Assembly: GCA_964017145.1 (NCBI GenBank)
Contig: OZ024851.1
Coordinates: forward strand, 3,410,001 to 3,474,000
Reading direction: 5' to 3'
Source: Agrocybe praecox
Taxonomy: Eukaryota > Basidiomycota > Agaricomycetes > Agaricales > Agrocybaceae
DNA length: 64,000 bases
Shown here: piece after piece, positions 1-10,915 of the stretch
Numbering within the stretch: the first letter of the stretch is position 1
Layout of the letters: the number at the start of each line of letters is the position of its first letter
Translations under genes and position numbers: made by a program
The notes under the pieces: model-generated
What the model was told of the DNA's origin: nothing
Database searches by the model: none
The model's input: only the letters and a program-made list of their open reading frames with translations

Positions 1-1106
1 TATGGGGGTATGGCAAGCAAGATGACGAAAGAAATCGAGAAGAACGTTGTGGACCCAGTCCTCCGCGCATGGGTTTTACCGGACTTCACCACGACCACCA
101 CGAACGACACGATCGTATGCTCGATCGTCATGATGGCTTCCATGAAGGAGTACTTCTCGTACAAGATCCAACTATTGTGTGGGATTCCACGTGTCACCCT
201 CGACGGAGAGAAGCTAGACTGGGAGAGCATTTTGGCGCGGTTGGAGAAATTGAAGGAGTACGGTTTGCAGGCGATTGCATGGTACCACCTGCTCCGCCCT
301 GTTGTCGCTCGGTTTGTGAAGGCCTTCGACGGGCCGGACGTTGAAGAAAACCTTGATTTTTGGCAGAAGGTAGCCCACTACGAAGGTGGAGGCAGTGGCC
401 CGCGTTACCTGGGCGGGTGGATCACAGCTTTCTGTGTCTTTGATGATAAAGGGAAATGGTTAGGACATCCGTTCAAAGAGGTTCGTGCGGTCTGATAAAA
501 AAAGAAAACCCGTCAGATTGTTTACTTGACGCTAATCACTGTGTCCAGAATGCGGAAGAATTGCCTAATGCGCGGTCTCTCTCGAGCGCCGATTTCTTTA
601 CTACTTATATCGATATCGCCCCAGTCTCTTTCGGTTTCCTGGGTTTCCGGATCAATATGTCTGGAGAGGAAGGAGAAGAGGAAGGGGAAGAAGAGCAGCC
701 AAAAACGACCCACCTACAGCTTGATGGCGCACGGTACCATCAAATCGATTCGCAAGACGTCCCCTCAGGCTATTCTGAGGTCGATGTCCTCTTGGACGAC
801 GACGGCACTGAGTACAAATGCATGATGGTAGCCGGGCAAGTCGGGATGCGCATTCGTTCGAGTGACGAAGGCGGTGCGAGGGACACCGTCGAGCCAGTCG
901 CAGGGTGGTGGATGTTCACCAAACAGCCGCAAAGTAAAGTCAAACACAACCAACTTGGAGGCGACGAGAAGACACCGGGGGAAGTTGACGAGATTGTTGA
1001 AGCGAAGGGAAAACCCACTGAGACTGAAAAGGAGGTTCGGGAGGGGAGCGAGCTGCAGGTAAAGCAAAATGAGGGCGCTGGGTGTTGCAAATGTGTCGTC
1101 ATGTGA
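1..1106 (+). CDS. DUF4419 domain protein, 3' part (5' end outside window)
   Basis: This is the C-terminal part of a fungal DUF4419 protein, a family of unknown function common in mushrooms. The reading frame is already open at base 1, so the methionine at base 10 is probably internal and the N-terminal third is missing. Exon 1 runs to 480, the intron is 481-548 (GTTCGT...CTAATCAC...CAG), and exon 2 is 549-1106. Family-type blocks are visible: TTTT followed by a VMMASMKEYFSYK stretch, LLCGIPRVTL, FWQKVAHYEGGGSGPRYL, GWITAFCVF and, in exon 2, PGYSEVDV. After an acidic low-complexity stretch the protein ends GCCKCVVM. This fits a CAAX prenylation box (C-V-V-M) with two nearby cysteines, as in palmitoylated Ras proteins. 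Family assignment is recalled from motif pattern; lipidation is inference. Confidence 0.75.
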
Positions 1107-3341
1107 AGTTATTATTGCTAAGGCTATCAGTCTTGCCTATGTTATATCGCCTATGACGATTGTTAAACCTGAAAAGCACCGATTAATCGACCACAAGTTC
1201 ATCGATGTTTTTTCATTGAGGTGCAAGGTGTAGGTTGTTCCTAAGTGAGGTCGATCGGCACCATCGGATAATCAGCAAGTAAGCTCGTTGATGTGGCCCA
1301 AGTTTTCGGCGGCGAAGCTCATCTGTATCATGAGCAGGTCCAGATTTACTGTACAAGCAATTAAAACTTCAATTTTTGGGTATTTATATTCGGCGTCTAG
1401 TCCTTCTCCGTACAGCGTGTTCCAGACGACGGCGGGCACCAGCAACCCTTCTCAGTCGGGTGGGTTAGGGTTCTGACAGTGGAGTCATAACATACATCGT
1501 TTCGGGTGGGTTAGGACATGACCATAGATATCCTAAGATAACTGACAGTCCCATATGGTTGTCCTGTCGTTGGCAGGGTAAGATCACGTAGATGCAGAGG
1601 AAAATAGCCCAAGGGGGAACGGTAATAGTCGTAGTCGCAAGAATAGATTCCATGGTCTAGCATGGTTAAGGTTTATAAATTGGACGGCAGACGATAACCT
1701 ATCAGAAACGTGTTCCGCGCTGATGAAAGGCTGGGATACGACATGCATGCTTTGTCAACGAGTGGTAGACGCAGTTCATTAGGTTTTCTTTGCTTTGAAA
1801 TAAGGGACCAAGTTCTCGTTCCAGTTTTATGGGCAACGGATCAGATAGCATGAAAAACGAGGTGGAAAGAAGGTTGGGCGCTTCAACTCTTACCAAGATT
1901 GACATGAGATCACAGTGCCTTTTTGTTGTGGATACAAACCCACTGACAGATGTGAACCGATGTGAGCCAAGCGTTCGGGCAGTTTGAATTCGGTTTCGCA
2001 GGAGGGATTGAAAAGACGGGCATGCATACTTATGTTGGACGTAAAGGAAGATTTCTCCAAGAGTCTCGACAAGCAATAGTGGGCTATAGACTGCACAGTG
2101 TCCAATCGGCCTTAAAGATGATTTGTGATATGTTTCGCTTCACTGACTATCCGAGATGCCTGCCAAAAGATATGAAACTGAAGATGACAAAGCGGTTGGA
2201 ATAATCTCTACCTTTACACCTCAACTCTTCCTGATTCGAAAAAATAAACGATGGCAGAGATGAACGAGAGCTTCAACTTACCATTGTGTGTCATAAGGCC
2301 ATGCACAAACTCTTCGAATTCGTCGGCCAGAATTTCTTCCCTTTCCTACTCAAACTCCCGTAATAAACTCTGAAGCAGGGATTCAAGACTGAGATTGATT
2401 GAGTCAAATTTCAATCAGAGTTATATGGTCAAGTTCAAGTAAAAGTGAGAGTTACGCAAGGCAAATTGTATATTTGGTTAAGATAATCTAATACTAGAGC
2501 AAAGCCTATAATGACGACAGCGTTGGGCACGTTGCCCACCTGAGTTGCCGGCTGGCGCCTATTCGTACGCCCGGACTCCGGAAACCAAAAATATGCAACT
2601 GCAGCCGAATTCACACTAGTTTGACGCAGAGATCTAATCCGTTGAAAGACACAGATGAGTATCCGTCCAGAACGTCGACGCCTGCAGAAATCCCAGCGAC
2701 TTTACCTTGTGTGTTATTGGGGTACTTCCATGCATTCCGTGATTAGAAAATCTGATGTGGTATTGGTTAGAATGTTCGAAGGGTGGCCAACAGCGTAGCA
2801 GAAAAGTGCAGACAGGCGAAGCAATGGTCAGAAGTGAAGAAAGGAAGAGAGAAAGAAATAACGGCGGTCCATTGGGAATGGAGCAACGTGGATAATTAAT
2901 GATACTGATGTCGAGAAGTCAGGTCAGTACACTCCCGGCCGACATGGCATACAAAAATACACACTTAATAATTAATCAACCCAACTCACTTTATATGGAA
3001 ACCCTTGGAACTCCGCGAATCTATATATCCTTCGGGGAGTGAAGTCCACAAGGACGGAGGCTTTTGTTGCGTATGTACATACGCCATTCAATTGATTCCA
3101 AAAATAGAGGGCGCGGGATGTTCTGTTCTTTTCTTTTTGACATTGATCATGACATGACATAACATGGATGTTCGTGGAGGATGCCGTCGGTTAGGGATAT
3201 TAAATGTAAAATTAGGAAGTTTTGCCCCAGTGCGTTAAGGGACTCTGACAGGTGCCTACATAAGAAGGTAAGGATGTGTGACACGCGTATGTTTTCTTTC
3301 ATTTCGGTATGTTTGTTTTTGTTCGGGTGACAGGAGAAGGG
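1107..3341. other. gene-free stretch
   Basis: No convincing gene is seen in about 2.2 kb. Open frames are short (124 codons at most, minus strand 1702-2076) and match no family I recognise. A possible exon on the minus strand near 2290-2335 reads EILADEFEEFVHGL before a GTAAGT donor. It may be a remnant, but no continuation was found. Confidence 0.5.
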
Positions 3342-4953
3342 TACATCAGGAAAACCACACATTCACTTGGGCGTCTTACGTGTCTTAGCGAACTTTCGAT
3401 CACTTGAAAGTTGACTTAGCGACACTTGGGATCTTGGATGACTTGGTACGTAACTAACCGACCATGCCGCGTTAAGCCGAGGTGGGAACTAAGACCCGCT
3501 AAGACTCTAAGACGCTAAGTGTGTAAGATTGTAAGAGCCCACATTTTGGCGGCAGATGCAAGTACAAATTACCGTGATCAGGAGGGATCGAACTCACAGG
3601 GTGTGATAAAAAAGCAAATTTATTGATGAAACTTACCATTCCGCCACTACGTTTTCTTCAAGGAAGGTTACATACTAGCCTTAGCTGTCGCATAAAATCT
3701 AGGCGAGTCACTTCTTGCCCTTTGCAATAAATATCGACAAGTCCTTTTAAACTCCGACCACGTGATGTTTGACCCTGCAATTTTTTGTTTCGTTTGGCTC
3801 TTCTGTCCTTACTCCTCTTCCCTCATCCACCTCTTCGTTGCCTTCAGGACTTTTTGCTCCCTTCAAGTTCGTAAATCATCCTTTGTTTCTCATTTGTACT
3901 CATTGTTCATGAACCAACATAGCACCCGGACGCAATTACTCGCCACGCATCCATGATCAAGTTCAAACAAGCGGGGATCCCTCGCAAAGAAAAATTTTGT
4001 CCAAAATGACTCGGGAGGGAATGCACGGAATACGGTGCGTCTTTTTTGAATAAGTATAGCGATTTATAAGTGTTGCTCAACACTCTGACAGGTTTACCCG
4101 GCCACACCTAGTCTAGCCGCCAGCGGGAAATTTTTTAGGTGGGCATTATCGTTTCCTTAACCCACTCTTATACTGACACCTTGTCTACATTGCTTAGCGT
4201 CCGTGTTTTGTTTCAAGTGCTGTCCATGACCCTCACCGTGGTCAAAGAATTCCAGGTGGGTGTTCTGTTTTCTGTTGGTTCATTGCTGTTTATTTCCGTG
4301 TTGGTTCCTTTTCCTCAATTTTCCCCCCATTCCCGTCGTGGGTCGATAGGCCTTCGTGCACTTGATCTTCTTCCATACCCTTACTCACCCAGAACCTAAA
4401 CTGCACCTTGTACAAATGTCAACACCTCGTTGTCGATGCATCCTTGGTGGCGTCTCGAACGGTGGAAGCTCTTACCAGGCTAGCTTTTGTGGTAAGTATC
4501 GTTCATCTTTTATGTTTATATTTCGAGAACTAATCTTCGTCTAGTTCAAACGTGCCTTTTTTTTTGGGGGGGGGGGATGGCAATTGCCACCTCAAACAGG
4601 TGTCAATATGTGGCTGTAGAAAAGAGGACACCGTAACTATCGATATTGTATGTACTAGTGTAGCTTCAAATTTTGTTGTAGTATACACTATTATATTTGA
4701 ATGGTATTTTATTTGCACTACAAAATTGTGTGACCTCGAAAGCTATGATACTCGTCTTACCCAACTTACTGACTTCGTGACTTAGCGACTTGGGCCGACT
4801 TAGCGACGTCTTGGGTAAGACCGATCACTTGGAGCAGGAGATTCACTTCTTATCCAAGTGACCCGGTCTTAGCGACTTACGCGTCTTACATCACTTGGCG
4901 TCTGTACCAAGTCGTGTAAGACGCGTAAGACAAGTTGTGGTTTTCCTGATGTA
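3342..4953. mobile_element. Non-autonomous DNA transposon with terminal inverted repeats
   Basis: The ends are perfect 18-bp inverted repeats, TACATCAGGAAAACCACA at 3342-3359 and its complement at 4936-4953. The outer TA on each side may be a TA target duplication. Inside each end lies a 150-200 bp zone dense in variants of CTTAGCGACTT, ACTTGG and CGTCTTAC (3365-3535 and 4745-4935), in inverted orientation. These are typical of subterminal transposase-binding repeats. The interior (3550-4730) has no transposase frame, only short ORFs, so the element depends on another copy for movement. A T/G homopolymer run (about 4556-4576) sits inside. The superfamily is not certain; TA duplications suggest Tc1/mariner-like. 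Confidence 0.75.
3575..3655 (-). other. tRNA-like segment with pol III A and B boxes
   Basis: On the minus strand TGGCGGAATGGTAAG (3632-3646) fits a tRNA A box and GTTCGATCCC (3584-3593) fits a B box, about 40 nt apart. Acceptor and T stems do not pair, so this is not a working tRNA. It could be the head of a tRNA-derived SINE inside the DNA element, or chance. Confidence 0.22.
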
Positions 4954-5868
4954 ACCTCAAGCCATACCGAGGTAAGTAGTTCTGCTGGCCGCTTTAGACC
5001 GTGTAGCGTGCGCCCATCAAGGAAAATCATTTACTGCCTCCGGGTCTTCCCTGTTAGTCTTAGTCTGCAAATACACATAAGTATGTTTCACACTGGTTTG
5101 TCCAACTAATACATGAGCCGAAGTGCAATGTTTTACGTGTAAGTGTAAGCTAGTGTAGGGAGCTAGGGAGACTTTCCATATTCAGATGTCAAAGAAGGTC
5201 ATTTCCATGCTGTAGTTGGTACCGCTTGGGTATTGCCACCTCCGTGATCTCTATAGGTATATCCAGTGTTAGGTAAACTCGTATTATAATCGATGAGTGA
5301 ACATACGATGACGTCGTATGTAGATGTAACATAGACGCATATGGATAGGCCGGGGCAGTTTGTGGACATTGTTCGAGGAGCTGCCGTCGGTCATGGGTAT
5401 TATACAGCTCGCCTCATGCGCTGAAGCGTATATTCTTTCCTTCATACTTATACACGGTGGACGTAACTCAATTGTCACGGCCGCAATGGAGCTCATTGAG
5501 TGATACTCCGGAACGGGATTTTCCTACCTACAACAAGTCAATTAAGTATGGATCTTACTACCACTAGTAGTAATACGGCCTCGGTAACCCTGCTTCTCCA
5601 TTGACGTAGTTTCCGTAACTCAGAACATACTTTCTCATAAGGTAGAAGACATTCATAACCGGCCAACATCACGTGGAGTTACTTTTCCGTGACATTTCTT
5701 CCCAATAAGTCGATAACTTATCTCGAGGACACTACTGGGTCGATTACAAGAGAGTCTCACATTATTCATTAAATTTAACTGGGTCATAATCTTTTAAAGT
5801 ATACCTAGAGTACGATCTGCAATTTTCAGAGAAAAATAATAAGTTTTCAGCTAGCAGATCGCAAAATA
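4954..5868. other. gene-free stretch
   Basis: About 0.9 kb directly right of the TIR element. No frame longer than 70 codons and no recognisable domain is seen. It is probably decayed sequence. Confidence 0.45.
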
Positions 5869-6251
5869 CTAGTTTAATGCCAGACCAGCCTTCTCTATCT
5901 CGTTCATTAAAGTATCTGGTAGTACTCGATGGCCCCTATACTTTCTCGCGCGGGTATACGCATCCATAAATCTCTGTAATCTATTAGCAAACCGTCGCAT
6001 TGATGCCAATGGTATAGCTTCTAATGCAGCTAATGCATATTTTTGAAGGTGGTCCTGTCCGAATCGTTGCAGTCTCTGTCTTCAAATAGATCTGGATTGA
6101 CGGACACCTCGAATTCAAGAAATTCATATCGAGGAGGCGCTTTCACCGGGGACATATTTGTATCCAGTCGGAATTTATATCGCATTTTTTCAATTCTTGT
6201 GGTGGTGAGAACTTTGTTGTCTTGAGATTCTTCTTGAACAGAATCGGGCAC
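5869..6251 (-). pseudogene. Decayed DDE-superfamily transposase, C-terminal fragment
   Basis: The minus-strand frame ending at a stop at 5869-5871 reads LEAIPLASMRRFANR, then RFMDAYTRARKYRGHRVLP. I associate the RRFANR...RFMDAY...KYRGHR pattern with the C-terminal part of transposases frequent in Agaricomycete genomes; that is memory of the pattern, not a search. The upstream coding-like stretch to about 6251 (MRYKFRLD...PPRYEFLEFEV) is in a different frame, so there is a frameshift near 6047. No catalytic DDE residues, start codon or terminal repeats are visible. It is a fragment of an old element with no partner nearby. Confidence 0.4.
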
Positions 6252-7172
6252 ATTTTTGCTTGACTAGTCATGTTAGATGACAAATAAATAATATGTTAAA
6301 GCGACATACTCTTCCAATTTTTTGGCATTGCAAAATAAAGAGTAGCTATGGTACAGAGAAGAATAGTAAAGTAAGGACGAGTCAATACCTACCAGCATGG
6401 ATACAACATAGACTGGCAGCCTGCACATGTTTCCTCTGATCATGCCTCATTTCAGCACAATTTGGTGTGTATATTGGGATCCTCACAAGATATTCCATAC
6501 ATATCGGCAAAATGAAACCATTTTTGGGTACGTACAGATAATTAGAAAATTATGGTCGAGCTTGATTGTTTAAACAATGTAGAGCTAACTTATAAAATAC
6601 CAATCTTTACTGGCCTGCAGCGTTTTCGCCTCTTCGGGAGGTTGTCACGCTAGGCACGTGACGTTGGCCGGTTATGAATGCCTTCTACCTTACATATTCC
6701 TATCAATTATCGAATGCGAATTGAGACTTGCCATTGTGCGTAATTATGACAGAACGTTAATGTTTCCAGAAATTCGGTGGGATACTATTTACTATGTACG
6801 TAAGTGGTACCCGTTTCTCAGGCCCCTTATGTTTTACGCCACTTGTCGCAGTTCGTTCATTACAGTCATCACACGTTCCATGCGAACACCATATATATGT
6901 GTTTTACACGTATAAGTCATATTTATTATATTTTGTAAATCTCTTTGAGAACACTCCGCTGGGTAATGAAGTCTTCTCGGCATTTCCGGAGATCTCTTGA
7001 GTGTTGCCAGCCAAACAACAGCAACTATTACCGGTATGGTGGGCCGATCTCTAAGAATATTGATAAACATTGACGGCGTGGTGAAATAGGAATCATCACT
7101 TCAAGTTTTGTTTACCTATCCCCCAATCCACAACTTTGCATTGTAGGCCACTTTCAACATATATACATTGTA
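6252..7172. other. Gene-poor stretch containing repeat copy 1
   Basis: No intact gene is seen. The part at about 6690-7045 is one copy of a diverged direct repeat, listed separately. The rest shows nothing recognisable. Confidence 0.4.
6690..7045 (+). repeat. Diverged direct repeat, copy 1 (possible DUF6533 relic)
   Basis: This about 350-bp stretch matches 10517-10915 in the same orientation. Shared blocks include ATGACAGAACRTYAATGTTTCC, CCCCTTATG...TTACGC, ACACGTT-CATGCGAAC and GGTATGGTGGGC. It could encode YDRTLMFPEIRWDTIYYV, RKWYPFLRP, which resembles the YDH...E...IW...RKW core of the DUF6533 proteins at 22-36 kb, but no complete gene can be built. It may be a decayed gene fragment; the repeat relationship is clear, the origin is not. 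Confidence 0.45.
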
Positions 7173-8472
7173 TCACAAATCACCAGCACCATTATTTTCG
7201 ACGTCTCTCTCAATACTTGGTCGTGTGTTGAGCAAATCCGAAGGGAGGTCTACTGAAACCGACGAGATAACATCTGCTGGACCGTGACGCTCGCGCTTCA
7301 GAGTTAATCGAGCCACCATAATTGTCGGGGCTAGTCCCTGTCAATTAAGGAAAATAATATAGCTAAAGCGAATAAATACACCAATAAAGCCAAGGTTCAC
7401 TCACACTCATAATATACGTCAATGTTCCGAAATAGTTTTCCAGCACGATAATTGTTGTATTATTCAAGATATTTGCATTATCCAAAAAGAAACAGACTGC
7501 CTGAGGTATCAGCGAGGCAGTGTAGGCTGCCGAGGACAAGTCATGATGTCAATGATTTTTCGATATCGACGGCGTGACCGTTTATCGTGGATAGTGGATG
7601 AGTAGATTTGGAGAGAGATCATGATAGAGGCTGTGAGGCCGGTGAGCGACGTTACGCAAAGAAATGCCCCATATATGACAAGACTCTGGTGAGCTTGTTG
7701 CACTGTCTCAGAATCTGTCAAGGTAATCTCCCACACTATCCTCAGGATGATAAGTACTGAACATAGATTTAGATCCGCTGTCACGACTCGATATAGTCAA
7801 GAATAGATAATCGAGATACTGACCAAACTCAGCCAAGAGGAGAATAGTTGGAATCATACAGCGTAGGAATGAGTGACTGCATGCGTGAAAGCATCTCCAT
7901 ACCTAATGTAATGGTAAGTCCAATCAGGAGAATAACAACATAGGAGTGACTTGAATAATAGATACCATGAGTATGTCGGCAAAGAGAAATCCAAACAGCT
8001 CCAAAATGAACAATGGTGTATTAACAGAAAGCGGAACAGAATCTCCGCCTGAACTGTTAAGAAATACGACTAGACGGTCTACGCCTTGATAGCAGAATAT
8101 CAAGGTCGTGACATAGCATTCAAGGACAACTTCTCCGATGAGTGTGAGGAATAAAGCTGTCAGAATTCCGATAATGAATGAATTGCGGATCCCTGCTCCG
8201 GCAACCCTCGACACTGTAGCGAGGAGTAAGTTTTTAATACCAAGAGACTTTCCATAGCACATTCAGACACACGGTAGACACGAATAGTTACGGCGTATAC
8301 TCCAACATATACACCTTATGTAGGTATTGTATGAGATATAAGCCGCTTCTCAGGTTCGGATATGCCACGTACCAGTGAAAAATATGAACATCAGAGTAGA
8401 GTTTAGGTTTGAACTAATCATTGATTTCTGTTCTGCTATCGAAGGGTATTCATAGTCGGATATAGAAGACAT
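7173..8472 (-). pseudogene. Seven-TM-type membrane protein gene with probable frameshift
   Basis: This is a multi-exon gene of a mushroom integral membrane family, related to the gene at 43248-45754; both share SNLNSTLxxxF or SLNSTLVYLF near the start. The start is ATG at 8472 (MSSISDYEYPS). Hydrophobic exons follow, with landmarks LFADILM, then RCFHACSHSFLRCMIPTILL, then a long exon with several membrane spans (LVIYGAFLCVTSLTGL) and SRRRYRKIIDIM. The last exon is GLAPTIMVARLTLKRER and ends at 7173. Between IIDIM and SSAAYTASLIPQAV the frame changes without a usable intron near 7538-7545, which looks like a one-base loss. It is either a pseudogene or a sequencing error. Function is unknown. 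Confidence 0.5.
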
Positions 8473-8749
8473 AGTCGATAATGGGAAGTAAAACGATTAC
8501 CCTTACCGATGATTTTCTTGAGCGACCTTTATACGTCTACGCTCAGGAAGCCTAGGGTACGTGGATGCATAGATACAAGACTGCGAGTCTGATCTTTGTA
8601 TGGTATAATTAGGTTGGGATATGACCTGATATCTGGGATACGTAGTAGTAGGTTGTTTCATATATCTAATGACTCGAGGACTGGTATAGGAACCAAGCCC
8701 CACAAAAGGACAATATTATGGTCAGTTTCTGATCAGCGCTCAAACGACC

Positions 8750-8815
8750 CTACTGAGTATCGTCTTCTACTGAGTATCGTCTTCTACTGAGTATCGTCTT
8801 CTACTGAGTATCGTC
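8750..8815 (+). repeat. 17-bp tandem repeat, about 3.9 copies
   Basis: The unit CTACTGAGTATCGTCTT is repeated head to tail with no mismatch seen, the last copy being two bases short. It lies about 280 bp upstream of the start of the minus-strand seven-TM gene. Confidence 0.9.
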
Positions 8816-10516
8816 ATGTCATCCATCCTTCGATGATCGATACCGTCAATGTCATTGATATATGGGCCACTGTCTTGACCGAGAACTCCGTTAGTACGCC
8901 TCGTCCTATTTGTGGATAAAAACAACGACGACGGCGACGCAAATGTTTGATCATTGGATGCTTGTTGTATACAGTATCCATAGTGAGCCTAATTTCCTAA
9001 CGCTATTCGTACGATGGGCGACGTGGAGCTCTACAAAATCAGAGGATCGATGGGTGCGGATTTTTTAGCGTGCCTATAGGTGCCTATGTTGATCGACTGA
9101 TGACAGATCATCGATCATCGATCAATATTCAATATTCAATGATCGGCGATCGCTGATCATCCGCTCACGTGGCTGAGGTGACACCGCCGCTTTCCTCCGG
9201 TTTATGGAATGAGTCTGCCTCATTTATTAAACTCACCCAACTTCATTAACGACACCTGCTGAGGCTTACTAATACTACTCAAATGCTAAGGGGATGTATA
9301 AGATGCGAGAAGTTTGTTGCGTAGAGGATGTTCGGACCACTAATATAATACCAATAGCATATGCAAAGTATACCAGGACATGGTCGCACTAAATGAGTAG
9401 GAATGCATCGAGCCCCTTTTCTTTATGGTAAGTCGTTAGTGAGCGCTCTTGTTTACATTCACGTTCATTTTCTATCTAACCTAGATGCTGTGAACGAAGA
9501 GTCCTGCTGGCGTTCCCGCCATGCGTCACGGCCGAGGTCGGCAAGCCAGTGTGTATCAGAAAGGACGCAGCGAAATACAAGTGAAATCCTGAATAACTAA
9601 TAGCAGGAGAAGGAGCAGAGAGGCGTCGACACGGAAAGAGAACTGATTGTAAAGGTTGAATGCGACCATGATGAGCGAGTGCAGGTGCAGAATCCTTCAG
9701 GCGTTGGCTGCGTGCTGAGTAGCATGGACCAAGTGGAGTGAGAAAGAGACGCTAATGCCATCTTCGGCGTCTTGTGAGGATCTCGAGTAACACGACGTTT
9801 CTTATATTCTCGGTATCCCTTGGAAGGTTTAGATTATCAATTGACATATATTGAGATCGGGTGGGACCTTTAGGAGCCTCGTTGACCTCAGCCGCTGACA
9901 GGATTGCTCTGTTTTGTTCTCCCCCGTTTTCTCTTTGAGAATATATCTCCAATAAACCACCTCCGCCAACACAGGCTGTACAACGCCTTCTCCGTCTGAC
10001 CATTGCCTTTCTAACACCCAGAAATCTATGACACTTGAAGCTTAAGACGCTACCTCGGTGTCCTTGTATCATTCGTCATCACCGCCGCGGAAGTACCTCT
10101 CACCCTTTTCTCAGAGTATCTTCCTGTCATCGCATATCTGTCATATGCATGTACACCTGTGGCTTTTCGCAGGATCTCATTACAATCTTCACAGAACATC
10201 CTCCAGAAATAGAGAAACGCCACCATGTGTTCTCTTTCACCAAATCTCACCGGCACCCCTTGTTCTTTCAAGTTTCAATAAATCGCCCTGAGCCGCACCG
10301 TGGTCCAGAAACTAAATATTCCACTGCGGCTTTCCCCGTAATCGCCACCGCCAGGCAGGACTTAAGTTCTTGACTCGTATGTATACATACTACTGGGGAA
10401 CGGAATACTCCTGGCCATAGAAAGTTTCTTAACGATTCGCTCTATGCATCACAACTACATACGGTCCCTGAACCCCTGTTTTATTTTCTCAGAACATAAT
10501 TTTTCATATCCCTATC
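8816..10516. other. gene-free stretch
   Basis: There is no gene I can support in 1.7 kb. A GATC-rich run lies at about 9092-9165. A minus-strand frame of 106 codons (9752-10072) is rich in Arg at both ends and matches nothing known to me. It lacks splice-linked neighbours, so I do not call it. Confidence 0.4.
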
Positions 10517-10915
10517 ACTTCATCGGATGCTAATTGCGGAGACTTGGGTATTTGTTGCGAATATGACAGAACATCAATGTTTCCGGAAATCCAGTGGGAT
10601 GCTATTACTATTTCGTGCGTAGGTACGTATGTCAGAGATCTCATCATACACATATATCCAGGTCCGGTCGCCGTTCTCTCATGGGCCCCTTATGCATTAC
10701 GCTACTTGGCATGGTTTATTACACGTTGCATGCGAACGTCAATAAATAATAGTACGCATGTATATGTCTTATGTCGGGCATGTATGTCACAATCATTATA
10801 TTTCCTAAAACTCTTTGAAAACTATGGGCTGGATACTGAAGCTCACATGCACTAGTTTTCGGAGGTCAGGCTCCCGAGTGGGCGCAGTCAACCACGTACA
10901 AACAACCACCGGCAT
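10517..10915 (+). repeat. Diverged direct repeat, copy 2
   Basis: This matches 6690-7045 in the same orientation, with an extra stretch of about 70 bp bounded by a GTACGT donor-like site. The extra stretch may be an intron that was lost or shortened in copy 1. Coding potential is broken (EYDRTSMFPEIQW is visible), so both copies look like relics. Confidence 0.45.

Noticed and set aside
1702..2076. 124-codon minus-strand frame
   Set aside because: No recognisable domain, no splice-linked exons and no paralogue in the window; probably chance.
8740..8815. Short regular repeats considered as a CRISPR array
   Set aside because: The 17-bp units are directly contiguous with no spacers, and the host is a fungus; it is a minisatellite.
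9092..9165. GATC-rich stretch considered as a regulatory or methylation site cluster
   Set aside because: Dam-type methylation is bacterial, and the run looks like simple-sequence drift in noncoding DNA.
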